Positions 53,992 to 64,000 of a DNA stretch of 64,000 bases are shown here, one piece after another (within the stretch, counting starts at the first letter, position 1; each line of letters starts with the position of its first letter). The DNA is from Eunapius fragilis (taxonomy: Eukaryota > Porifera > Demospongiae > Spongillida > Spongillidae): positions 1,660,713 to 1,724,712 of the forward strand of contig OY811985.1 in the NCBI GenBank assembly GCA_963681505.1, read 5' to 3'. A program made the position numbers and the translations under genes. The notes under the pieces are model-generated. The model was not told the origin of the DNA. It saw nothing but the letters and a program-made list of their open reading frames with translations, and searched no databases.

Positions 53992-55235
53992 TTAACACCG
54001 CGTCCATGAGAATCGAATACTTTTTTGGCCTATTTTGTCGAAGTCACTTTTTGGAAAATTAGTCGGAACGGTACCAATTGCCACAAATACCGGTGTACTA
54101 TGTAGTTCAACTCCTTAGACGATGTTTCAAGCTACTGGCAGTCTTGCAACTACTTCCTCTGAGGACCTACGTTTGTTTAGAGTCGAGCGGGTAAGATCGC
54201 TACCGGAAACGGGACACATTTTTCTGACAAGGATTCTGAGTTTAAAAACAGTATAGACATGCTCAACTGGGTCAGATAGATAGCGTTTGAATCAATTCCT
54301 GCAGTAACCTATTATGCTAGCGTCGAAACAGACACTAAACTTCTTTGGATCTCGACTCCGGACCCAAATATTGGTCGTGCACAGGCCCAAACACTTAACA
54401 TTCGGCCATACGTAAGCATTATTTGACGTCATATGGGTCTCAGTTACACATCTATCGTGGACACTAACCTGTATGCTTTCAAAGTGACTCGGTCGAGTCG
54501 GTTCTATGTTTTTTCGGTTACGAAGCGTAGCGGAGGACACTTTTTCCCTAGGCAATTAAGAGCTGTTTTGGATACGCTTTAAAACGTCATTTGGTACTAT
54601 CAGGAGGTCACAATGGATACCGTGTTGGCAGTTAGCTTAGTTCTTGTGCAAAACTCACCGACAGTTTTTACCTCGTTCGAGGACTTATAATTACATAGAT
54701 CATTGTAGTTTATTATTGTCTGGGTATAATTTTGTTAATAATTTCGTAATAAGTTGCCATAATCATATGTCACGTGAGCCAAATGCAATACCTTCTTTTC
54801 CGTTCCCGTCCGGGTATTGATTACTCGTACCCAGACATTAATAAACTACAATGATCTATGTAAGTCCTCGAACGAGGTAAAAACTGTCGGTGAGTTTTGC
54901 ACAAGAACTAAGCTAACTGCCAACACGGTATCCATTGTGGCCCCCTGATAGTACCAAATGACGTTTTAAAGCGTATCCAAAACAGCTCTTAATTGCCTAG
55001 AAAAAAAGTGTCCTCCGCTGCGCTTCGTAACCGAAAAACATAGAACCGATTCACTTTGAAAGTATACAGGTTAGTGTCCACGATAGATATAAGGCAGACA
55101 ACAACGCCATATGTCTAGGCGATAGTTAAACTATCCAAAAATATGCTTTTCCATACAATTAGGGGCCTTCCGACTAATTTTTAGAATGTTGGGTTCGACA
55201 ACAAAAGTATTCGATTCTCATGGATCCGGTGTTAA
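53992..55235. mobile_element. TTAA-flanked foldback element, 1.24 kb
   Basis: TTAA at both edges, with inverted ends CACCGCGTCCATGAGAATCG and CGATTCTCATGGATCCGGTG. Long inner arms (about 54440-54725 against 54828-55100) pair over roughly 270 nt, for example CCTCGTTCGAGGACTTATAA and TTTGGTACTATCAGG. No coding capacity. A TTAA target duplication is typical of piggyBac and Kolobok; the terminal bases do not decide which. Confidence 0.9.
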
Positions 55236-55589
55236 TAAGGAAAATATTTATATTACCGAACAAAAATCTGCATACACATGAACACAAATGTTAGCAGAAG
55301 ACGCCCATCTTCTAAGTGTTTATTAATACCCACAGTACTATAATAGTCTCCAAGAATATGGCGTCATCATAACAATATGATGGTGACAATATCCTGCATG
55401 TGAGTTGGGACCAATGGTGTGTGGCCATGATAGTACTCTGGAGCATGACATCAAAGCAGCCCTCATAGGCTATGGGCCATGTATGGACTGGTTTATACTT
55501 CAATATGCACACAGCCTTATGCTAGCTTTTATGACCATGACAAAAGGAATTACAAAATGAGGAAATGTATGGTGTTGAGTTAGTCCTCC

Positions 55590-55629
<40 letters not shown>

Positions 55630-55640
55630 TATACACACAC
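55590..55640. repeat. (CA)n microsatellite at the MITE-free site of block C
   Basis: Corresponds to the (CA)n tract that is split by the palindromic MITE in block A. Confidence 0.9.
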
Positions 55641-56499
55641 ACCACACAAGCTTTGGAGTTACACACTGAACTCATTGTACAGGCACATGATGTCATTGTA
55701 AGAACCAGTGCATGTTCCATAACTATGGTGATGTGTATAACCAATGCAGTGTATGCTATTCTTTAATACATACTGATATCCCACCTTCAGGACACTGTTC
55801 AAATAACAGATCTCCCTAGCAGTGCCAGTACTCTAAGTATTGATTTGGGCTACCTTACTTCAATGCACACTTGCTAATGTGGTTACAAGGTGATCTACTT
55901 CTCAAATATTGAGGCCTTCATTTTTCAGGTTTCTAGGCATTCCTATGCTGCTAGATGCATTTGTCTACATGCACCATTTGCTCACTGCTGGTTCATTTGC
56001 TAATTTTAAAAACTATATTGCAATCTTCGTTGGGCACCATTGCTAAAAAAACAAAGACTGCCCTAATGTGTGCCTGTGTGTGTATGCATGTGTGAGTGTT
56101 TGTGCCTTTGAGTACTGAGTACCTTTAACAATTATTTTGTACCCACTTTAGGATCACTGATGGTATGGATTTGAGTTTGCAAAATACTTACAGTGGAGAC
56201 ATGACATTACTAAATTGATTTGACAGTTGTAAGAAGTTGAAGTGTGCACGTGAATAATGTGTGTCATGTTTTGTATTATTGGACACACTTCTGATGCTCT
56301 ATGAGAGATGAGCTATATCACCATCTTCTCCCAGAGCAATATTAGAAATGTTAGGGAACTGTTGAGATGAACAACTTTGTTTCTGACGAGAAGCTCGATG
56401 GTTATCCAATCACCTCTTTTTGTTCTGACAGCTTCCAAAACAGCATCATAGCATCACCATCACTATGTTAACCATTTGTATGGTGTGAATGGCTACATA

Positions 56500-56690
56500 A
56501 GTAACATAGTGATATGCTTACAGTTGTACATTAATGTATAAGTAACAAGTTAAGTGATATGCTTATAATTACAGTGTTGTACATTAATGTATAAGTAACA
56601 TAGTGATATGCTTACAGTTGTACATTAATATATAAGTAACATAGTGATATGTTTACAGTTGTGCATGATATAATGCAGTGATTATGCTCA
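56500..56690 (+). repeat. About 42-bp tandem repeat, 4 copies
   Basis: The unit contains AGTAACATAGTGATATGCTT and ACAGTTGTACATTAATGTATA. It lies in AT-rich sequence. Confidence 0.88.
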
Positions 56691-56699
56691 CAGTTTTAT

Positions 56700-57215
56700 G
56701 TGATTGTAGTGTTCCACCAGCTTGAATGCATGTAGAGCACCTTTTATCATTTTCAGCTTTAGAGCTTATAAAGGTGAAGGCAATTGGGTTTTAGAACCCC
56801 ATGAATACCACCCAAGGTTTCTGTTATCCAATTGTTCATTATTGCAAAGAATCGATTATTTAATTATATTGCCACATGTCCAATTAAGTTGTTGTGCCAA
56901 GGAGGATGGTGTGTGTATGTGTGTATGTGTGCAAAAGAGGATAATATGCAGTCATTTCAGCTGTACTGGGCACACACATTAGGTGGTTGGGGCACATATC
57001 TGCTGGCAGGAAATGCATTTCCACCCTAGCCATTACATGCAACGTTTGAATTTATGGAATCAGTAATTGATTACAGAGTGCATACATGGTTCAAAAAAAG
57101 CACCATCAAAACTGACACAAACCGCATAGTATCAAAGTATCAGAAGAAGCAGCAGTCATCAAATATATAAACCCCCATCTGATTCTTTCATCAATATACT
57201 CTCTGCTGTACGTTT
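56700..57215. other. No recognised gene; possible promoter for the next gene
   Basis: AT-rich with no supported exon. ATATATAAA at about 57165 lies 50 nt upstream of the ATG at 57220 and could be a TATA element. Confidence 0.35.
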
Positions 57216-57219
57216 GAAA

Positions 57220-60200
57220 ATGGACATGCAGCAATTTGCTTCGTTCCAAGAACTTCGTGATCGAATAGCTGAATTTGAACAACAGTCTTACGTCCAGCTG
57301 TAAATTAGAAGGTCACGTACTATTGAAGCAGCTATGAAGCGTGCACCAAAAAAGTCCTTTCTTCAAGAACTGAAATATTCGGAGGTGGATTATGCGTGTA
57401 TTCATGGTGGAAAGAAATTTGCTTCCCGTTCAAAAGGGAAAAGAACGAACCATGCGTAAGACTAGTGCATTGTACCGAAACGTATTTTCACGTACATGTA
57501 TATTGTTTTTGAAAACCACTGATAACGGACAAAAGCGTTTTGTTAAGTCCATGAATTCAGAACACAACCATGAAATTAACAAAGTAAGGCAATATTGTAA
57601 TTCCCTTTGCCGCTAATATGTTGGTTTTCCAATGTCTATATAGGTAGCATTTGAACATCTCCCAAAACAAAGAAAACTTGGTCATGAAGCAGCTAACGAA
57701 GCATTATCTATGCTGAAGATGAGGGCAAATAAAAAGTTGATAAACAGCACCTGTACAAAGAGTCTGGAAAGGTTGTAACTCTGAAAGATATTCATAATCT
57801 TGCCAGCACTCTAGCTCCTGATAATGATCTCAACACACTGGTAGAAGAAATAAAAAAACATGAAGGTATATGCTGCTATTTTTGTAATGTTGTAAAAAAA
57901 CATTGGGCTTTTATTTGGAACTTTTTATGACACGTACTTAACTTAAGTGCTTTTAAAGGCATCTAGTTAGGGTAATCCTGTGATAAAAATATTGATTACT
58001 GACCTGAGAAATGATATGTGATTTGTATGAATTTAACTAGTCTACTGAGTGATATTGATGTCAGTTATAGAGAGTATTATTTTACATGGCATTATATAGT
58101 AGTGTGAATTAATACTTTATGCCATTTCATGAAAAAAAAAAGATAATAGGTACAATACACTTTTACTCAGTCACAAATGAGAATTAAATTTAAAAGACTA
58201 TATTATACCTTAACTTATTAAATGTTATAGTTATATATTTCATTTAATATAGTTGATTCAATTGTTGAGATCGTAAAAGATGAAAAGAATGTTCTGCAAG
58301 GCATTTATTATCAGAAAAAAATCATGCAAGAGATGTTTTCAAATTTTCCTGAGCTATTGTTGATAGATGCAACATACAAGCTGAATGACCTTCGAATGCC
58401 ACTATACAGTATGATGGTAGTAGATGGCAATGGTGAGAGTGACATAGTGGCATTATGGATAGTTGCTTCTGAAGATCGAATCTCTATTAAGAACATGGTC
58501 CGTATCTTTAAACGCCACAATTCTACAGATAGAACAGTGTGCATTATGTCTGATAAGGATATGACAGAAAGGGATGTACTTAGTGAAGAAATACCAAATG
58601 CAGTTCTACAGATAAGTCTTTTTTATACTCTTAGAAGCTTTAAGCGGGAAATTTCCACGGAGAAATTGCATATTACTAGTGACCAAAGACAGATGACATT
58701 AGAAATAATAACAAAGTTAGTATATTCCAAGAATGAGACTGAATATCAGCAACACTATCAGTAGCTTATTGATACAAAACTGAAGCCAGTTATTGAATAC
58801 TTCAATAAAAATTGGCATGCTATAAGAGCAGAATGGGTTGAAGGTCTTAAAAATAATGCATGTAATTTTCTAAACAGAACAAATAACCGGCTCGAAGCAA
58901 TAGATCAAAAGATCAAGAGTGTTGTGCAAAAATATTCTTCGTTAGTGAAATTCTTCCAAGATCTCCTGAAGTGCTTGGATTCTCTTGCACTTGAAAGAGA
59001 TCACCGTGCCATCACTATATTTCAAAAGGCACCAGTACAGTTGTACACTTCAGAGTCAGCTCTACATCATTATCAGTTGCTTTTCACTCCTTACGCTATT
59101 TCATTTCTCAAGGAACAATTTGATGTAGCCAAAAAAATAAGTGAAGATGCTGGTACTGCAGAAAGCAATGTGTTGCAATCATCAGAAGGTCTTTTAGTGG
59201 TATCTGCACTTAGCTGCCAGTGCAGTTTTTTTAAAGCCATGAAACTTCCATGCAGACATGTATTTTCACATCGTATTACACACAATATGGAACTATTTGA
59301 CAAAATATTTGTTCAGCGCGATGGACAAAAAATTATTACCATGAAAGTCACAGGGTATTTTCATCTGATTTTGTACAGAACATTGGCATACCAGTTCAAG
59401 TCTCTGACATTCAACGTACTTCATCAAGAATTTTATCACAGCACGAAAAGTATAGGAAAGCTTTTGGAATAGCACAGAAGCTTGCTAGTTTGGCCTCAGA
59501 GATCCCAATGAATGAGTATCATTACGTTTTGGAATGCCTGCAAAAACTTGTTGAGAAAGGGAAGCATGTAGCTGTTAAAATCATTGATGCAGACCAAAAT
59601 GCTCATATACCACCACGCCAGTCACAGCCACCAGTCACAATGGACATGCCTTCAACCACCAGTAATATCCCTCTTGATGCAGAACACCATGGTCATACAC
59701 TTCAGCTCCCACCATTACATTCACAGCCCCCAGATATGCCTCCTACCACCAGCCATACACCTCTCACCCATCTCTCACCCAACCAATCACAGCCATCCAC
59801 CAAATCTAAACCACTATCTGATTTCAATTATGAGGAGGGTGTATTGAGTATTAAAATCCAGTTACCACCAAAAATGATTAAAAGAGGAAGGCCAAAAGGA
59901 TCAGATCTTACAGTCATTGGGTTACCTGCAAAAAAGCGCAGACAAAAAGAAACTTTGCCTACACCATTCATAAAGAAGAGCCCAGAAAAAAAGGAGAAAT
60001 ATATAGTTAGCTGGATCATTCCTACATATTTTGGAGAATCATTATTGGGGGAAAAGTTTGGTGTTAAAGATTTACCTGAGCGTGCAAACCAGTTGTCACC
60101 AAAGCTTCATGATGTCAATGTTGAATTGCAAAGAGTTAAGAAGTACTTTGAAATTAGTGCATGGGATGTTCTTGGAGCACTTATCGCAGAAAAAGAACAA

Positions 60201-60368
60201 CTTCCAAATTGGCTATGCTCAACTTGTGAAGATGATCTTCATGAGTTTGAGTCAATTCAATGTGACTCTTGTCTGAATTGGCATCACCTGAAATGTGTTT
60301 GTCTGAAAACAGCTCCTAAACAAAAATGGTGGTATTGCTCACGATGCTATGAGATATGTGGACGTTAA
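57220..60368 (+). pseudogene. MULE/ZSWIM-type gene with AT-hook and PHD finger, decayed
   Basis: Order of parts: FAR1-like N-terminus (ELRDRIAEFEQQSYVQL, RRSRTIEAAMKRAPKK, YACIHGGKKF, NSEHNHEINK) and HLPKQRKLG after an intron at 57584-57643. A second intron (57866-58252) precedes the MULE transposase core (ELLLIDATYKLNDLRMPLYS, VCIMSDKDMTERDVL). A SWIM zinc finger CQCSFFKAMKLPCRH lies near 59220-59265. The Pro/Gln-rich part is followed by the AT-hook KRGRPKGS and a PHD finger (WLCSTCEDDLHEFESIQCDS, WHHLKCV, WWYCSRC). ZSWIM proteins are domesticated Mutator transposases. Lesions: TAA at 57301, frameshift near 57445, frameshift near 57733, TAG at 58762 and frameshift near 59315. Introns are kept, so this is not a retrocopy. 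The final PHD part is a long open frame (59490-60368). Confidence 0.85.
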
Positions 60369-60369
60369 T

Positions 60370-60900
60370 ATTTTATTCATTTACAACCTATACACTTCAT
60401 ATTATTTCATTGATTCTAACGTGTTATTCATTTCATTTACAAACTGTACATTTTTGGACAATGCTATCTACATATTCATATTTCTGCTTGCGTTTAGAGT
60501 TCACGGTTCTAACGACTATAGTTCAAATAGACCTATGAAGTTTGGAACGAAGCAAATTGCTGTCCATTTAGGACATTGATTTCGTTAGCAGTCATAGTGC
60601 CGTCATATTTGCGTCACGTGATGATATGCCGTACCCGTAGCCAAAATAATTAACGATACGGGCCCGTACCCGTAGCCACTGCGTTTTCCAATAGTATTTA
60701 TTACAATAATTTAACCAAGTATAGGTAAACAAGTTTGTTTTGCTGAATTCCAGCGATTCTCACTGTAATATATTGTGTGTGTGTGTGTCAATTGTAATAT
60801 GTTAGCGCATGCGCGGGAAAGAATGATCACTTTTTGAGTCAGTCACGCAGCGAGATGTTCACCTCTCTTGTAGCGGCTTAAACGAGTGACTAGGACACTA
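60370..60900 (+). other. Sequence upstream of the gypsy body, probably including its 5' LTR
   Basis: ACTACA just before TTTTTGGCGACGAGGG at about 60897-60918 looks like the end of an LTR followed by the primer-binding area used by many invertebrate gypsy elements. The 3' LTR is outside the window, so the left edge of the LTR cannot be fixed. Two GTACCCGTAGCC copies occur at about 60632 and 60667. Confidence 0.5.
60539..60575 (-). repeat. Inverted fragment of the 57220 gene start
   Basis: TTGGAACGAAGCAAATTGCT and GTCCATTT form the reverse complement of 57220-57250, with a 2-nt difference. Confidence 0.75.
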
Positions 60901-60950
60901 CATTTTTGGCGACGAGGGTAAAGTACAACTCTTTTGTTTGCTGTCACGAA

Positions 60951-63900
60951 ATGGCGGCGAAACACGGGTTTTTGCCGGAGTTCGTGCCAGGGACAGAAGA
61001 GTGGGGGTCATACGTGGAGCGCGCTGAGCACTACTTTGTGGCGAATGGAGTCGACACACAGGAGACTCGACGCGCCGTTCTACTGAGTTCATGTGGAGCG
61101 CCGTTCTACTGAGTTCATGTGGAGCGCCGACGTATCGACTAATACGAAATTTGTCGACACCACTTAAACCAGGTGAGAAAACCTATAAGGAGATTGTAGA
61201 GTTAGTGGCTAGCCACCTCCAACCAAAGCCTTCAGTTATTATGCAGCGGTTCAAATTTAATTCCCGTGTAAGGGGAGAAGGGGAGTCCATTGCGGATTTT
61301 TGTAGCTGCTTTAAGACAATTGTCAGAACATTGTGCATTTGGTGATACTCTGCAGGACGTATTAAGAGACCGTTTAGTTTGCGGGGTGAAGGACGAGCGT
61401 ATTCAGAGGCGCCTACTAGGAGAGGTTGAGTTAACATTCGCAAGGGCATTTCAAATAGCCTTAGCAGTGGAATCTGCAAATAAACATGCAATTGAGTTAC
61501 AATCCTCTGTGCCTACCACTGTACCCCCCGTGATCAATGCGGTAGGAAGTAGACCAAAGGATAAGGCTAAAAAAGTAATAGAATGCTACAGATGTGGAGG
61601 AAACCATTATGCCTCATCTTGTAGGTTTAAGGGAGCAATCTGTAGTCAATGTGGGAAACGCGGGCATTTAGCCAAAGTGTGTAGAGGTGTTACTCACAAG
61701 AGAGAAGATGCTGTAGAGAAAACTCATAGAATAAACGACGAAGAGAATGAGAAAGAGGTTTTACAGACATTAAATGTGTTGGGTTTGCCCAAAGTGCGGC
61801 CATTCATAGTACCCATGGAGATTAACGGGGCTAGAATTGATATGGAACTAGATACGGGTGCTGCTATGACTGTAATCAGCAAAAGAATGTTTGAGGATTT
61901 GTGGGGATCGTGTGAAAAGGGAATGCCAACGTTGCATCCTACGGCAACTCGATTAAGCACCTATACAGGAGAGCCGTTATCTATTGCGGGAGTGGCAGAA
62001 GTGGTAGTATCGTATAAGTCTCAAACAGCCCGTTTACCGTTGCTAGTAGTGAATTCAAAGGGACCAAACTTATTGGGCCGGAATTGGTTGCAAGTTATTA
62101 AGATTGATTGGGGGGAGATTCACAATGTACGGGTGAATAAGAACCTGGAAGAGCTGTTGGAGAAGCATAGAGTGTTGTTCCAGGATGAATTGGGAACCTT
62201 GAAGGGAGTTTTGCTAAATTCTCAGTTGATCCACTGGTTAGTCCAAGGTTTTATAAAGCCCGTTCCGTGCCTTATGTCCTAAAGGATAAGATTGAGGTGG
62301 AGTTCAGACGTCTAGAGACGTCTGGGGTGATTCGACCTGTGCCTTTTGCGGATTGGGCAGCACCAATAGTGCCAATAGTGAAAGAGGATGGGACAGTTAG
62401 AATATGTGGAGACTATAAGCTAACGGTGAATCAGGCATCCAAATTGGAATCGTACCCTGTTCCTCGAGTAGAGGACTTATTTGCTTCTTTGTCAGGGGGC
62501 CGCTTATTCTCAAAAATTGACTTGACTAATGCTTATCAACAGATGAGATTAGATGATGCCTCCAAAGCATATACTACTATTAACACGCATAAAGGTCTGT
62601 TTGAGTACAACCGATTACCTTTTGGGGTGGCATCGGCCCCAGCCATGTTTCAGAGGGCTATGGAATGTGTGCTACAGGGTATAGATCACACAGTGGTGTA
62701 CGTTGATGACATTCTGGTAACGGGTGCATCGATAGAGGAACACTTACATACTTTAGACAAGGTTCTAAGTAAACTTGGTGAAAGTGGGTTGCGGCTTTAA
62801 AAGGCAAAATGTATATTCATGGCTTCGTCTGTAGAATATTTGGGTCATCGTATTGATAGAGAAGGGTTGCACCCTACCGATGCCAAGGTTCAGGCAATAA
62901 ACGAAGCACAATCACCCAAGAATATCACAGAATTAAAATCTTTCTTGGGACTGCTTAATTATTATTCCAAGTTTTTGCCAAACCTTGCCTCCAAGCTGTC
63001 CTCTTTGTACCAATTGTTGAGAAAACAGCAGAAATGGAGTTGGACATCTGAACAGGAGCAGGCGTTTGCTGCTGAGAAAAACATGTTGAAGACGTCAGCT
63101 CTTTTGGTGCATTATGATAGCCACAAGCCAATCCTTCTGGCGTGTGATGCTTCACCCTACGGGATAGGGGCAGTACTGTCCCACAAAATGGAGGATGGAT
63201 CGGAGAGACCTATAGGGTTTGTTTCACGTACCTTGTCACCTGCTGAAAAGGGTTATTCCCAATTGGATAAGGAAGCTTTGGCTATATACTTTGGTGTTTC
63301 CAAATTTCATCAGTACTTGTATGGTCGTCCTTTTACCATCTTTTCTGACCATAAACCACTTATCTATTTATTTGGAGAACATAGGGGTATACCACCTATG
63401 GCCTCATCTAGAATACAGAGGTGGGCTTTAGCACTTAGCACGTACCAATACTCAATCAGATACAAGTCTGGAGCTCAACATGCCAATGCTGATGCCTTCA
63501 GCCGTCTGCCCAGCCCACAATCCATTAGTTGCATATCCACTCCTGGGGATGTTCTTACCTTGCTTGACTTACTCTCAACCATTCCTATTACGGTTAGCCA
63601 AATTAGGGGTTGGACGGACCGAGACCCAGTTCTGTCGAGAGTTCGAGGATTTGTTAAGAGTGGGTGGCCTGGCGGAAATCTAGGTGATGATTTGAGCTCC
63701 TATCAGCAGAGAAAGAATGAGTTGAGCGTTTTGGATGGTTGTTTGTTGTGGGGAGCTAGAGTTATCATTCCACCGCAGGGCAGGCAACAAGTCTTGGCAG
63801 AATTGCATGAATCGCACCCAGGGATTAATAAGATGAAAGGCTTAGCTCGAGGATATGTGTGGTGGCCCAATATGGATAAAGAGATAGAGGACGTAGTCAA

Positions 63901-64000
63901 GCAATGCGACACTTGTCAGTCATCTCGATTCCTGCCACCAGTGGCTCCTCTCCATCCATGGGAATGGCCCCAAGAACCCTGGTCTCGGTTGCATATTGAT
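60951..64000 (+). pseudogene. Ty3/gypsy LTR retrotransposon gag-pol, truncated by the window
   Basis: Gag starts at ATG 60951 (FVPGTEEWGSYVERAEHYF). Two zinc knuckles (CYRCGGNHYASSC, CSQCGKRGHLAKVC) lie at 61580-61685 and the protease DTGAA at 61851-61865. Reverse transcriptase has the catalytic YVDD at about 62699-62710. RNase H follows near 63133 (ILLACDASPYGIG), then the integrase HHCC zinc site near 63800-63925. Lesions: a 26-bp tandem duplication at 61072-61123 that shifts the frame, an extra T in the run at 61297-61301, a frame change near 62210, and TAA at 62798. The rest of pol is open to the edge. The element probably cannot produce a full polyprotein. It resembles the gypsy group common in marine invertebrates. 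Confidence 0.9.

Larger units (their letters stand above)
53850..56290 (+). repeat. Segmental duplication block C, interrupted by a transposon
   Basis: Third copy of the lectin-locus block, with GGCATAAGTTTTTTTATTAT at 53900 and resumption at 55310 (TAGTCTCCAAGAATATGGCG). The 53992-55235 element sits in between. The short exon at 55791-55832 has lost its donor (CTAAGT). Confidence 0.82.

Overview
The window is eukaryotic and almost certainly from an early-branching marine animal, most likely a demosponge. The evidence is split genes with short GT-AG introns, many CA, CT and GGA microsatellites, metazoan DNA transposons, DIRS, Ty3 and RLE-type retroelements, and a receptor tyrosine kinase whose kinase style matches sponge receptors I know of. 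The phylum call is an inference.

Bases 1-3,000 hold a decayed Ty3/gypsy pol fragment. Minus-strand positions 11,134 to 3,011 hold the main gene. It can be assembled into 17 exons with matching splice phases and a predicted product of 1,166 residues: signal peptide, Sema, PSI, IPT repeats, one membrane segment, tyrosine kinase, and a tail with three tyrosine motifs. This is the MET/RON (HGF receptor) architecture. Its introns carry a nested pair of inverted-repeat elements, a further MITE, and 33-bp and 23-bp minisatellites.

From 11 to 24 kb there is a decayed DIRS-type retroelement, two adjacent MITEs, a decayed glycogen-synthase-like fragment, a 500-bp (GGA)n-rich tract, and rearranged pieces of an RLE-type non-LTR retrotransposon. 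From 24 to 27 kb, and again at 48.5-56.3 kb, lie duplicated blocks built from ricin-B-type beta-trefoil exons, very short phase-0 exons and simple-repeat introns. Some copies are intact, others carry a stop, a frameshift or a lost donor site.

From 28 to 37 kb there is a RecQ-helicase-like exon, an unrecognised DNA-transposon family present as a large inverted pair (30.0-35.1 kb), and a foldback element with internal inverted tandem repeats (35.4-37.0 kb). From 37 to 43 kb I recognise no genes. From 43 to 55 kb there are many palindromic MITEs, hAT-like elements with CAGGGGC termini and long homopolymer C/G tracts.

The right end holds a decayed MULE/ZSWIM-type gene with FAR1-like N-terminus, transposase core, SWIM finger, AT-hook and PHD finger (57.2-60.4 kb). 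It is followed by a Ty3/gypsy element with several lesions that runs off the window (60.9-64 kb).
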